Source of the DNA: Clostridiales bacterium | GTDB lineage: Bacteria; Bacillota; Clostridia; Saccharofermentanales; Saccharofermentanaceae | Length of the DNA stretch: 64,000 nucleotides | Assembly: GCA_017551865.1 (NCBI GenBank) | Contig: JAFZKB010000029.1 | Location: 62,001 to 126,000 of the forward strand | Reading direction: 5' to 3' | Part shown: piece by piece, positions 29,012 through 38,241 of the stretch | Layout: each line of letters starts with the position of its first letter | Position numbering within the stretch: position 1 is the first letter of the stretch | Translations under genes and position numbers: made by a program | The notes under the pieces: generated by a model | Told to the model about the DNA's origin: nothing | What the model saw: the letters and a program-made list of their open reading frames with translations, nothing else | Databases searched by the model: none

Positions 29012-29710
29012 GTGCATTACAATTGTCTGATCATCGACGATGAGATCGATCTTTCCAAGATGACGAAGGAGTATTTCGAGATGTTCGATGTCTCCTGCGC
29101 CTGTGTGGATTCTGCGGAGAAGTGCCTGGATTTTCTTAAAGAAAACACGGCTGATGTTTTCCTTCTGGATATCAATCTCGGAAACGAAAGCGGGTTTTCC
29201 CTCTGTAAGACTTTAAGAAACACTTACGATACGCCGATCCTCTTTATCTCTGCCCGCCAGAGCGATGACGATGTTCTGGTTGCCCTGAATATCGGCGGCG
29301 ATGACTATATTAAAAAGCCCTACACCTTAAGTGTGCTTCTTGCCAAGGTGAAGGTGCATCTAAAACGCCTTGAGGCACTGAAGAACCGTCCTTCGGAAAA
29401 ACCTGCGGAAGAGAAAGGCCTGGACGGGTTTTCACTTGACGAAGCCACCATGAGCTGTATCCTCGACGGCAAGAGCATCCCGCTGAAAGCGAAGGAATTT
29501 GCACTTCTGTCGTGCCTTTATACCCATAAGAATACGATCGTGACCAAAGAACAGCTCTTTTTAGAGGTGTGGGGAGATTCTTTCTATAGTGACGGAACTC
29601 TCAATGTACATATCCGCAGGCTTCGTGAGAAGCTCGAGGAAGATCCCAATTCGCCACGATGGATCAGGACCATCTGGGGCACAGGGTATATGCTGGAGAT
29701 CCCTTCATGA
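29012..29710 (+). CDS. OmpR-family response regulator
   Basis: A 232-residue regulator with an N-terminal receiver domain (acidic pair DDE at 9-11, phospho-acceptor Asp53 in FLLDINLG, Lys in YIKKPY) and a C-terminal winged-helix DNA-binding domain (VHIRRLREKLEEDP, TIWGTGYML). It uses a GTG start after AAAAGGAGCGG. Its last 4 bases overlap the kinase gene. Being divergent from the ABC exporter, it most likely controls the exporter genes from the shared 254-bp gap. Confidence 0.94.
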   Translation: MHYNCLIIDDEIDLSKMTKEYFEMFDVSCACVDSAEKCLDFLKENTADVFLLDINLGNESGFSLCKTLRNTYDTPILFISARQSDDDVLVALNIGGDDYIKKPYTLSVLLAKVKVHLKRLEALKNRPSEKPAEEKGLDGFSLDEATMSCILDGKSIPLKAKEFALLSCLYTHKNTIVTKEQLFLEVWGDSFYSDGTLNVHIRRLREKLEEDPNSPRWIRTIWGTGYMLEIPS

Positions 29711-30975
29711 AGATACGCTACCTTGCCATCGTCTATACGCTTCTTCTGCTTCTCAGCGGACTTTTCCTGTGGAACCGCATCGGAAAAGAGAACGGTTTTT
29801 CCATCGATATGCTGGAATTAAATACGAAAGCCGGAAAAATATCGGAGGAGATTCTTGCTCTCGATATGACGGCGGAGGAATCTTTTCAATCCGAGGTCGG
29901 AAAAATCGAAGAAGAATATGACTGCCGGATCACGTTTCTTTCGGATAAGAATTATGAATCGGTCAATAGCCGTTGGATCAGAGATGGCATGTCGGTATTC
30001 GATGTCCGGGAAAACGGTGTGATCGTCGGGAAGATCGCTTTTGACACGAGGCCTCCGGAAACGAAAAACTTAGCGCAGAAACAGAAAACACAGCTTCTTT
30101 ATTCTTTGGGAGCGGCCTATCTGGCGGGCATGCTTCTGATTCTAGTGATCTGGTACTTTTATATCCGCCCTTTCAGGCAGCTTTCTTCATTTGCTTCTTC
30201 GGTAAGTAAAGGCAATCTGGATCTGCCCCTTCAGATGACCCGCCATAATTATTTCGGTGCGTTTACCGAATCCTTTGACCGTATGAGAGAAGAACTGAAG
30301 AAAGCCTCTGACCGTGAAAATGCGGCCAACCGCAGCAAGAAGGAACTTGTCGCGGAGCTGTCGCATGACATTAAGACTCCGGTGGCAACCATCAAGGCGA
30401 CCTGCGAGGTCATGGAAGTGAAGTATAAAGATCCGGATATGCTGGAAAAGGTCGATGTGATCAAGTCGAAGGCCTCCTCTGTCGAACAGCTGGTGGATAA
30501 TCTTTTCAAGGCGACCTTAGAAGAAATGGAAGAACTGAAGGTGGAGCAAAGAGAAGAGAGCTCCCTCATCATTTCCGACATGCTCAACGATCTGCGCTTC
30601 TATGGAGAGGTCAAGGTCCGGGGAGATATCCCGCAGTGCCTGATCATCGCGGATAAGCTCCGCCTCAGTCAGGTCATCGACAACATCGCCGGAAACTCCT
30701 TTAAGTATGCAAAAACTCCGCTCGAAGTCGAGTTTTCCTCGGATGAAAAGACCGTGCATGTTCTGTTTTCCGACAGGGGGCCGGGCGTTCCGGAGGAAGA
30801 GATCCCTCTTCTGACCTCGAAGTTTTACCGGGGATCTGGTGTTGCCGGCAAAGACGGCTCCGGTCTCGGACTTTATCTTGCAGCTGTCTTTATGGAGCGT
30901 ATGGGCGGAGGACTTGAGGTACGTAACCGCGATGGCGGCGGATTTACTGTCGAGATCGTGCTGAAGAAAGTGTAA
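29707..30975 (+). CDS. Sensor histidine kinase
   Basis: The start at 29707 overlaps the regulator stop (ATGA); the longer frame from 29659 lies inside the regulator gene. The 422-residue kinase has a TM helix at the N terminus, an extracytoplasmic sensor of ~110 residues, a second TM helix (about 135-157), a HAMP-like linker, a HisKA domain with His220 in ELSHDIKTP, and a HATPase domain (N box NSFKYAK, G1 SDRGPGVPEEEIP, G2 GSGLGLYL). It phosphorylates the adjacent regulator on sensing an outside signal, plausibly the exporter substrate. Confidence 0.93.
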   Translation: MKIRYLAIVYTLLLLLSGLFLWNRIGKENGFSIDMLELNTKAGKISEEILALDMTAEESFQSEVGKIEEEYDCRITFLSDKNYESVNSRWIRDGMSVFDVRENGVIVGKIAFDTRPPETKNLAQKQKTQLLYSLGAAYLAGMLLILVIWYFYIRPFRQLSSFASSVSKGNLDLPLQMTRHNYFGAFTESFDRMREELKKASDRENAANRSKKELVAELSHDIKTPVATIKATCEVMEVKYKDPDMLEKVDVIKSKASSVEQLVDNLFKATLEEMEELKVEQREESSLIISDMLNDLRFYGEVKVRGDIPQCLIIADKLRLSQVIDNIAGNSFKYAKTPLEVEFSSDEKTVHVLFSDRGPGVPEEEIPLLTSKFYRGSGVAGKDGSGLGLYLAAVFMERMGGGLEVRNRDGGGFTVEIVLKKV

Positions 30976-31042
30976 TACCCAAACGCGCGAGATTCATCAT
31001 GCAGCTCGTGTATAATATAATCAGGTTTGAACTGAGAAAACT

Positions 31043-31082
31043 AAAGCACAGGAGCGCCGCAGAAACGGCACAGGTGCTTTTT
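31043..31082 (+). terminator. Hairpin before the zinc-ribbon gene
   Basis: The stem AAAGCAC / GTGCTTT (31043-31049 with 31074-31080) encloses GCCG / CGGC and is followed by two more T residues. It may end the two-component operon. A TATAATATAAT stretch at 31011 lies before it, so it could instead attenuate the next gene. Confidence 0.5.
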
Positions 31083-31104
31083 GCGAGGAAGTGAGGTGAC
31101 AGCT

Positions 31105-31416
31105 ATGATCATTCATTGCGAGTATTGTGGAACAGAGTATAACTCCTTAAAGGGCGCATGCCCGCACTGTGGCGGTTCGCCGGCAGGAAACAAGGAGATT
31201 GAAGATAAGAAGGCACTCGATGCGCAGATCGCGGAAGATGAGCGCAAGGCAAGTGGCGAGCTTTTAAAGCGCCAGGTCGAAGAATTCGACCGCGAGCATC
31301 CGGAGAGGACCCGCACGAATCCGAAGAAGGAAGCAATCATCAAACTGGTCGCGCTTTGCATCGTGATCGGCCTTGTCGTGGTCGGAATCGCCATTGGAGC
31401 CTCTTTGGCGAAATAA
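31105..31416 (+). CDS. Zinc-ribbon membrane protein
   Basis: Start at 31105 (AGGTG upstream) rather than the TTG at 31081. The 103-residue protein has an N-terminal zinc ribbon (CEYCG ... CPHCGG, residues 5-24), a charged coiled-coil-like segment and a C-terminal TM helix (about 77-100). The ribbon faces the cytoplasm if the tail inserts as usual. Function unknown. Confidence 0.7.
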   Translation: MIIHCEYCGTEYNSLKGACPHCGGSPAGNKEIEDKKALDAQIAEDERKASGELLKRQVEEFDREHPERTRTNPKKEAIIKLVALCIVIGLVVVGIAIGASLAK

Positions 31417-31444
31417 GAAGACATGTTTTGAAAGAGAGAAAATA

Positions 31445-32059
31445 ATGGGTATTGAAGATTTCTTAAGTTCGGGCAATCCGAGACTTGACCAGCAACTGAA
31501 GTTTACCGCGGAAATCGATAAGATGACTGAGATCTATAGAAGAACGATGCTGATCTCGGGAGTCCGTCACGAAAACGATGCGGAGCACTCCTGGCATATC
31601 GCCGTTATGGCGTTGCTTTTTAAGGAGTACTGCGTTGAAGAGCCGAACGTCGAGCGCGCCATCAAGATGCTCGTCGTCCATGACCTGATCGAGATCTATG
31701 CGGGCGATACATTCGCCTACGATGTGGAAGGGAATGCGAGCAAGGCCGAGCGCGAAGAAGCGGCCGCGGATAAGCTTTATTCCCAGCTCCCGCCGGAGCA
31801 GGGAGCCGAGCTTCGCGCCCTCTGGGAAGAATTCGATGCGATGGAGACGACAGATGCAAAATACGCCGCCTGCCTTGACCGGACCCAGCCGCTCCTTCAC
31901 AACACCCTGACTGAGGGTCACACCTGGCGCGATGGCGGTGCGGTCAGGCCCCAGGTCGAGGAACGCGCGCAAATCGTCAAGGAATTCATGCCGGAGGTCT
32001 ATGCCTGGATCGTCAAAAACCTCGACAGAGGTGTGGAAAAGGGCTGGCTGAAAGAATAA
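31445..32059 (+). CDS. HD-domain phosphohydrolase (YfbR/HDDC2-like)
   Basis: Start at 31445 (GAAAGAGAG upstream), which gives the normal family N terminus MGIEDFL; the longer frame from 31373 overlaps the previous gene. The 204-residue protein has metal-binding residues in RHENDAEHSWH and VVHDLIEIYAGDT, the HD pattern of 5'-nucleotidase-like YfbR/HDDC2 proteins. It probably dephosphorylates deoxynucleoside monophosphates in the cytoplasm; the substrate is an inference from the family. Confidence 0.85.
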   Translation: MGIEDFLSSGNPRLDQQLKFTAEIDKMTEIYRRTMLISGVRHENDAEHSWHIAVMALLFKEYCVEEPNVERAIKMLVVHDLIEIYAGDTFAYDVEGNASKAEREEAAADKLYSQLPPEQGAELRALWEEFDAMETTDAKYAACLDRTQPLLHNTLTEGHTWRDGGAVRPQVEERAQIVKEFMPEVYAWIVKNLDRGVEKGWLKE

Positions 32060-32243
32060 AAGTCTTGCCGTAAGTAAGAGAAGGTTGTACAATGTCCTCG
32101 GGTGTGCATATCATGCCTCGTGGGGATGGAAATTTAGATAGTATAGTTCTTTTCTTTTTGCAAAAGCCCTCCAATTTGCGAAAAGTAATCAGTTGCATGT
32201 TCGGAAGTGTGACTTTACTTTACGTAAAATTGGAGGATTATTT

Positions 32244-33698
32244 GTGCTCAAAAGCAAGTACAGCCGGATCATCTCGATCATTATCACGCTGACTTTATCG
32301 GCGGGTATCGCTCTTTCCTTTACTCCTTTGGAGAAGGATACTGTGCGCGCGATCGCCGAGACTCCGGGCATTGTACTGGGGACCCGGGCGCTTTCCGAGA
32401 ATATGAATACTTCGGAGGCGGCGACTGTATTTCTTGGCACACATGATTCCGAAAAACTTTCCTGGCGAGTAATCGGCTATAACGGCGAAGGCGTCGCCGC
32501 TTCTTCAAACGAAGGGTGCGTCACTCTTTTGGCGAGCCACGAAATCGGCGAAATCGGCGTATATAACAGAAACGACGAGGACGGAAATGCCTATGCGGGG
32601 TCGGTCCTTCAGAGTACGGTCAACGGCATCTACGAAGATGATCTTAAGGACCTCGATATTCAGGGGACAGGTCTGATCTGCGGAAGGACTCTTTATTCAG
32701 GTGAATATTCGGAAGAACTTCCTTATACTGACGGTGTTGCCGGAAGAAAGGTCGAGAATGCGAAGTTGTGGCCTCTTTCTGCCAATGAAGCTTATGAGGT
32801 CTGTGACGGCATCCGCGCCATCAATCACTGGTACTGGCTAAGGTCCCCGGGGCCTCTCGACACGAGAGTCTATAACGTGAATAACACAGGCGTTGTGGAT
32901 GATGAGAGTTTCCCGCGAGTGACGACCGAGGACTATGTCCGTCCGGCCTTTAATCTCAACATGTCCTCTGTCCTTCTGACGACCCCTCTTTCCGGTGGAA
33001 AAGAATCGAACGCCGTAGGTGCCTACTCGCTTGTTTCGGTAAAACCGGTCCAGAATCCCGGGAACGAATGGAAATTGACGATCAGAGATAAAGACAGATC
33101 TGATTTCACGGCTTCGATGATCGGAGATCGGACCCTCATCCCCGGTAATTTTGTAGATATCTCGTTTACCGGTGGAAAAGAGGCGGAGAACGAATATGTC
33201 TCGGCGATCCTTTCCGACATTTCCGGCAATATCCTTTACTACGGACGGCTGGCAAAAGGGCAGGAGAGCGGCATCGTGCAGTTGCGTATCCCGTACGAGA
33301 TGGAGGACGGCGAGTATGTTCTCATGATCTATTCCGAGCAATGCAATGCATCGGATACTCCGGACCTTGCCTCTTCTTTTTCCGCATTTACAATCACGAT
33401 CGCAAGACCTGCACACGAGCTTTCCGATGTCCGGAATCTGAAGGCGAGTAGTGCCGGTAAAAACAAGGTCCGTCTTACCTGGGATGCTGTCGAGGGTGCG
33501 GACGGTTACCTCGTATATGCTCAGAAGAGCGGCCAGTGCAACTATCTTGGCATGACCAGAAAAGGAACTTCCTATCTGGACGAAAAGGCGCTGGATACGG
33601 AGTTTAACTACTATTTCGTATTCCCGTTCGTGGAAGATGAATATGGAGTTATGACCACCGGCGGATATGAGAACTATGCCTATGCCAAAGGTGTCTGA
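32244..33698 (+). CDS. Secreted DUF6273 protein with one FN3-like module
   Basis: Start is a GTG at 32244 with TGGAGGAT 8 bases upstream; the ATG at 32193 would put a charged segment before the signal peptide. After a signal peptide (YSRIISIIITLTLSAGIAL) comes a DUF6273-type C-type-lectin-like domain (WRVIGYNGEG, KLWPLSANEAYEV, YWLRSPG, YVRPAFNLN), an Ig-like middle region, and one FN3-like module (LTWDAVEGADGYLVYAQK) matching the first module of the LRR proteins. It ends at AYAKGV, where its relatives continue with a second module. Likely a surface binding protein. Confidence 0.82.
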   Translation: MLKSKYSRIISIIITLTLSAGIALSFTPLEKDTVRAIAETPGIVLGTRALSENMNTSEAATVFLGTHDSEKLSWRVIGYNGEGVAASSNEGCVTLLASHEIGEIGVYNRNDEDGNAYAGSVLQSTVNGIYEDDLKDLDIQGTGLICGRTLYSGEYSEELPYTDGVAGRKVENAKLWPLSANEAYEVCDGIRAINHWYWLRSPGPLDTRVYNVNNTGVVDDESFPRVTTEDYVRPAFNLNMSSVLLTTPLSGGKESNAVGAYSLVSVKPVQNPGNEWKLTIRDKDRSDFTASMIGDRTLIPGNFVDISFTGGKEAENEYVSAILSDISGNILYYGRLAKGQESGIVQLRIPYEMEDGEYVLMIYSEQCNASDTPDLASSFSAFTITIARPAHELSDVRNLKASSAGKNKVRLTWDAVEGADGYLVYAQKSGQCNYLGMTRKGTSYLDEKALDTEFNYYFVFPFVEDEYGVMTTGGYENYAYAKGV

Positions 33699-33870
33699 TT
33701 TTTAGGATCGCGAAGTGAGGGACATCAATAATCCTTTACAAATATATTTCCCTGTGCGAAAATACAGGCAGGTTCTGGTTGGGAAATGACATGTATTAAC
33801 GCAGCGCGCTCGCTTCCGAACGTGTTGCTTTTTTATATCAGCAAGGGATTGTGAAACAGGAGGTATTTTA

Positions 33871-35829
33871 ATGAAACACGTAATGAAAAAGGCAACGGCA
33901 CTGATCTTAAGTGCCATGATGACAGCAGGTATCTTTGTGACAGCGATCCCGAAGAAAGAAGCTACCGTGAATGCAGCTAGTGGAAACAAGACCGTGGCAT
34001 TCGGCGAGAACATGAAGACGATCCTGAAAACAAATGCCAACACAGGAGATTCAGCGCGTGTGTATTATGGCTTTCTTGATTCTCCCGTAAATCCGTTAGA
34101 CTGGAATGTTGTTGGATTTGATGATACCGGCGTCGGCCGTGGATCGAATAAGGGGTGCGCGACTCTTTTCAGCAGACATTGTCTGGGACAGAGCAAGTAT
34201 GCGAATTTTATCTCTGGTACATATAATTATGCTTATGTGAATTCGATCCTGAAAACTTATGTAGATGCTTTGGTGGACAACGGCACAATGTACTCTGAAA
34301 GAGAAGCGATTTCAGAAAGAGCAGGCATCGGCAAATATTGGCCTCTGAATGTGTATGAAGCGTCCTTGCTGGACTTTTCATTAAGACGAATCAATTACGG
34401 AAATGGTGTTACGATGCCGCTTTCCTGGGGACTGCGTGAGCAGAATTCCGGTACGCAGTCCACGTACATCATGCTCGATGACGCAATCGCTCAAATTGAT
34501 GTTGAAGTTTCGATGTTTGTTCGTCCGGCTTTCAATCTGGATCTGTCTAAAGTAGCCTTTATTTCTGCTGCGGAAGGTGGAAAACCAGACAAAGATATCG
34601 GATTGGGTAACATGGTTAACATTGACAACTATTCCGGAAATGAATGGAAGTTGACCGTGATAAATAGACCCACGAATAGTTTTACTGCTAAGCTGGAGAA
34701 CACGGGAACGATCTTCGCCGGAGATGCCGTGAACATCAGCTATGCGAATGCGTTTACCGGATCGAACGATTTTGTTTCTGTGATCATTGCTGACAAAAAT
34801 GGAAATGCTCTGAAATATGGCTATATTGCACATTCTAGTAACAGCGGACTTGCTTCTTTGACGATCCCGAAAGATCTTCCGACTGGAGAGTATACTTTCA
34901 AAGTCTTCACGGAAAACAGGCAGCCGGATAAGAGAACGGATACGTGTTCGAATGTGGTTGATCTTAAGGTTACGGTCCTTCCGCAAAATGCGGATGTCAA
35001 GATCGATCTTTCCTCAGGTTCAGCAAGTCCTGATAACCTTTACATTGTGGCTCTGGGTACGCTTTGGACTGAGAATCTGATTTCCGGCACTTTCGATGAT
35101 GAGAAGATTTATTACGATCTTGATAAAGATGGTCACGTCGATATCGTTTACCATTACTATGGTACCATGTCGCTTAAGAAATCTGCAGAATCTAGTGTCA
35201 CAGGCAAGATCACTTTCTCCGGCTCTTCGTTGGCGGGAACGGGGTATGGATCTATTACCATTATTCTTCCGGTCAATAAGCCGGGCACGGTCAAGGGACT
35301 CAAAGCCGCATCTGCAGGAAAGAACAAGGTGGAGCTTACCTGGAATCCGGTAGATGGCGTGGAAGGTTATCTCATCTATGCCCAGAAGAACAATCAGTAC
35401 GGCTATGTAGGCATGACGAAAAATACGAAATTCACCGATACCAAAGCCCTGGATACTGACTACAACTATTACTGGGTATTCGGTTACACAAGAGATACAC
35501 AGAAGAATATGGTGCCCGGAGGCTGTGAGAAGTATGTCTATGCCAAGGGTGTATGTCTGGCTGTGACCGGGCTTAAGGCCTCCTCAGTTACGGGTGGCGT
35601 GAAGCTCTCCTGGAATGCATCTTCCGGCGCGGAAGGGTATCTCATCTACGGTATCCATCCGGGCGGATCCTACGAATACATCGGCATGACAACATCGGGT
35701 ACGACCTATACGGATAAGAATGCCAGCAAGACTGACTGGAACTACTACTGGGTATATCCGTACCACAAAAACGGCAGCACGATGGTTGTCGGCGGAACGC
35801 CGAAGTACGTCTACGGCAGGGCAAAGTAA
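33871..35829 (+). CDS. Secreted DUF6273 protein with two FN3-like modules
   Basis: A 652-residue protein after AGGAGG. Signal peptide (MKHVMKKATALILSAMMTAG), DUF6273-type domain (WNVVGFDDTG, YWPLNVYEASLLD, FVRPAFNLDLS), an Ig-like region, an extra segment with the calcium-loop-like DLDKDGHVD, and two FN3-like modules like those of the LRR proteins (LTWNPVDGVEGYLIYAQK and LSWNASSGAEGYLIYG). Compared with the gene at 32244 it has the full two-module tail. A terminator follows. The shared tail suggests a common surface-attachment or display role. Confidence 0.85.
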   Translation: MKHVMKKATALILSAMMTAGIFVTAIPKKEATVNAASGNKTVAFGENMKTILKTNANTGDSARVYYGFLDSPVNPLDWNVVGFDDTGVGRGSNKGCATLFSRHCLGQSKYANFISGTYNYAYVNSILKTYVDALVDNGTMYSEREAISERAGIGKYWPLNVYEASLLDFSLRRINYGNGVTMPLSWGLREQNSGTQSTYIMLDDAIAQIDVEVSMFVRPAFNLDLSKVAFISAAEGGKPDKDIGLGNMVNIDNYSGNEWKLTVINRPTNSFTAKLENTGTIFAGDAVNISYANAFTGSNDFVSVIIADKNGNALKYGYIAHSSNSGLASLTIPKDLPTGEYTFKVFTENRQPDKRTDTCSNVVDLKVTVLPQNADVKIDLSSGSASPDNLYIVALGTLWTENLISGTFDDEKIYYDLDKDGHVDIVYHYYGTMSLKKSAESSVTGKITFSGSSLAGTGYGSITIILPVNKPGTVKGLKAASAGKNKVELTWNPVDGVEGYLIYAQKNNQYGYVGMTKNTKFTDTKALDTDYNYYWVFGYTRDTQKNMVPGGCEKYVYAKGVCLAVTGLKASSVTGGVKLSWNASSGAEGYLIYGIHPGGSYEYIGMTTSGTTYTDKNASKTDWNYYWVYPYHKNGSTMVVGGTPKYVYGRAK

Positions 35830-35857
35830 GCCTGACCGGTTTTGCAAAGAAGAAAGG

Positions 35858-35892
35858 GAGATGCCCTGCTTTACCGCGGGGCATCTCTTTTT
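35858..35892 (+). terminator. Terminator after the second DUF6273 gene
   Basis: The stem GAGATGCCC / GGGCATCTC (35858-35866 with 35879-35887) with a 12-base loop and a TTTTT tail. Confidence 0.92.
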
Positions 35893-35976
35893 GCTTTGAA
35901 GAAGTGATGCACAAGTGGCATTCGTAACAACTTGAGCGTATAATAGACCGTACCACGTTTTTGAAGGAGCGAGTTC

Positions 35977-36528
35977 ATGGCCAATACAGATCTGCCAAAT
36001 GCGAAGATCATTATCCTTTACATCCTGTCGAAGGTCAGCAGTATCCCGTCATCGAAGCTGATGGACTGCGCGGTCGAATCGCTCTACATGGACTATTTCC
36101 TGTTTTCCCAGGCGAAAAAAGAACTTCTCGATCAGCACCTGATGACCGAGGGTGAGAGAAAAGGCGAGATGCGCAAAGATGCTTCGGGAAAGACGGTCCT
36201 TTCCTGCGATATCACGCCGGAGGGCTCGGAGATCCTGAATCGTCTTCTGCCGTCGGTTCCGGCCGGGATCCGTGCGTACTTAAGTTCCGCATCGAAGTCC
36301 TGGCGTCACGATGCAAAAGAATCCCAGAGCGTGTATGCCGAGTATTCTCCGAACGATGAGGGGACCTGGGAGGTCGATCTGCGCCTTATTGAAAACGGAG
36401 CGACGACATTTTCCCTGAACTGGAACGCCCCTTCGGAAGAGGCGGCGGAAAGGACCTGCAGAAGGTGGAAGGAAGCGACAGCAAAAACGTATGTGGAGAT
36501 CATCCGGCTCCTTTCCGAAAACCGCTGA
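35977..36528 (+). CDS. DUF4364 family protein
   Basis: A 183-residue cytoplasmic protein matching the Clostridia DUF4364 family: N-terminal winged-helix-like segment (IIILYILSKVSSIPSSKLM), ITPEG near the middle and a C-terminal alpha/beta part (TWEVDLRLIENGATTFSLNWN). It is probably a small DNA-binding regulator. GAAGGAGCGAG precedes the ATG. It is alone between a terminator and the pgi promoter region. Confidence 0.8.
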   Translation: MANTDLPNAKIIILYILSKVSSIPSSKLMDCAVESLYMDYFLFSQAKKELLDQHLMTEGERKGEMRKDASGKTVLSCDITPEGSEILNRLLPSVPAGIRAYLSSASKSWRHDAKESQSVYAEYSPNDEGTWEVDLRLIENGATTFSLNWNAPSEEAAERTCRRWKEATAKTYVEIIRLLSENR

Positions 36529-36746
36529 AAAGGACCGGAACTTTTCGAAAAATGAGAAATCACTTAACCGATTTCGACTCCCAATTTTTCTTGACAAATT
36601 ATAAAAACTCGCTGTTTGCACGAAATTCTTAATGAATTCTTACGGTTTTTCAGCGCTTTGCGCCGTGCGCTCTTTTGTTTTCATGGTATACTGAAAACGG
36701 TGTGAGGACACCGAAACTTTCAAAAATGAGAATGAGGAGAATTTTT

Positions 36747-38093
36747 ATGATCAGTCTTGATACATCCAACATTATGCCTTTTATTTCTGAAGGCGAAATG
36801 GAAAAGATGCTGCCCCAGGTCGAAGTGGCACACAACATGCTTCACAAGAAGACCGGCCCCGGCAGTGATTTCCTTGGCTGGGTAGAGCTTCCCAGTAAGT
36901 ATGACAAAAACGAGTTTATCCGTATCCGCAAGGCAGCGACGAAGATCAGAAAGGATTCCGATGTTCTCTTAGTCATCGGTATCGGTGGTTCCTATCTGGG
37001 CGCTCGTGCTGCGATCGAGCTTCTTTCCCATTCTTTTGCAAATGTAGCGCAGAAAAAAGTCAGAAAAGCTCCGATGGTTCTTTTCTGCGGTAATTCCATC
37101 AGCGCGACATACCTTGCTGACCTGATGGATCTTCTCGAAGGAAAGAGAGTTTCCGTAAACATCATCTCCAAGTCCGGTACGACAACTGAGCCGGCGATCG
37201 CTTTCCGTATCATCCGTGCTTACATGGAAGAAAAGTACGGTAAGGAAGAGGCTCGTCAGAGAATCTATGCGACGACTGATAAGGCAAAGGGAGCCCTGAA
37301 GGGTCTTGCTACCAAGGAAGGTTACGAGACATTCGTAGTACCGGATGACGTCGGAGGACGTTTCTCCGTTCTGACAGCTGTAGGTCTTCTGCCGATCGCG
37401 GTGGCAGGTATCGACATCCGTCAGCTCATGACAGGTGCGAGAGATGCTTCCCGTGACTTTAAGAAGGTAGATATGGAGAACGACTGCTACAAGTACGCAA
37501 TCGCCAGAAACTGCCTGCTGCGCCGTGGTTACACCACAGAAGTCATGGTCAACTACGAGCCTTCTTTCCACTTCATGACTGAATGGTGGAAGCAGCTCTA
37601 TGGTGAGTCCGAAGGTAAAGACGGCAGAGGTATCTTCCCGGCCGGTGTCGATAACACGACAGACCTTCACTCCATGGGCCAGTACATCCAGGACGGTAAG
37701 AGAATGCTCTTTGAGACCGTTGTTGTCATCGATAAGGCACGCCGTTCCTTCAAGATCCCGAACGATCCGGAAAACCTCGACGGCCTCAACTTCCTTTCTG
37801 GTATGGACATGAACGAAGTGAACCTCAAGGCGATGCAGGGTACCGTTCTTGCGCACGTTGACGGTAAGGTCCCGAACCTCATCATCCACGTTCCGGAATT
37901 GAACGAATACTGGCTCGGCCAGCTCATCTACTTCTTCGAGAAGGCCTGTGGTATCTCCGGTTACCTCAATTCCGTAAATCCGTTCAACCAGCCGGGTGTA
38001 GAAGCTTATAAGAAGAACATGTTTGCTCTTCTCGGTAAGCCGGGCTATGAGGCAGAGAAGAAGGCTCTCGAGAAGCGCCTGAAGAATAAGTAA
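36747..38093 (+). CDS. pgi: Glucose-6-phosphate isomerase
   Basis: Start at 36747 (GAGGAGA upstream); the longer frame from 36675 runs through the promoter gap. The 448-residue product has the short bacterial GPI form with [15 protein letters not shown] (sugar-phosphate binding), [18 protein letters not shown] and the second GPI signature near [13 protein letters not shown]. It interconverts glucose 6-phosphate and fructose 6-phosphate in glycolysis. The 218 bp before it contain a TTGACA near 36592 without a matching -10. Confidence 0.96.
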   Translation: MISLDTSNIMPFISEGEMEKMLPQVEVAHNMLHKKTGPGSDFLGWVELPSKYDKNEFIRIRKAATKIRKDSDVLLVIGIGGSYLGARAAIELLSHSFANVAQKKVRKAPMVLFCGNSISATYLADLMDLLEGKRVSVNIISKSGTTTEPAIAFRIIRAYMEEKYGKEEARQRIYATTDKAKGALKGLATKEGYETFVVPDDVGGRFSVLTAVGLLPIAVAGIDIRQLMTGARDASRDFKKVDMENDCYKYAIARNCLLRRGYTTEVMVNYEPSFHFMTEWWKQLYGESEGKDGRGIFPAGVDNTTDLHSMGQYIQDGKRMLFETVVVIDKARRSFKIPNDPENLDGLNFLSGMDMNEVNLKAMQGTVLAHVDGKVPNLIIHVPELNEYWLGQLIYFFEKACGISGYLNSVNPFNQPGVEAYKKNMFALLGKPGYEAEKKALEKRLKNK

Positions 38094-38117
38094 TTTACGC
38101 TTATCACAGAATTGCAG

Positions 38118-38152
38118 AAAAGGGTGTCTTCCATGAGGCACCCTTTTCTTTT
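38118..38152 (+). terminator. Terminator of pgi
   Basis: The stem AAAAGGGTG / CACCCTTTT (38118-38126 with 38139-38147) with a 12-base loop and a CTTTT tail. Confidence 0.9.
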
Positions 38153-38241
38153 CCTGTGGACATATGCCGCAAACGATTAGGACAATGCCTGCGTTTTGCT
38201 GTAAAATATAGAGCAGAAATCGAAGGAGAACAGATCCGTAC

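Noticed and set aside
36675-36746. N-terminal extension of pgi
   Set aside because: The extra codons run through a promoter-like gap; GAGGAGA precedes the start at 36747, where the family sequence begins.
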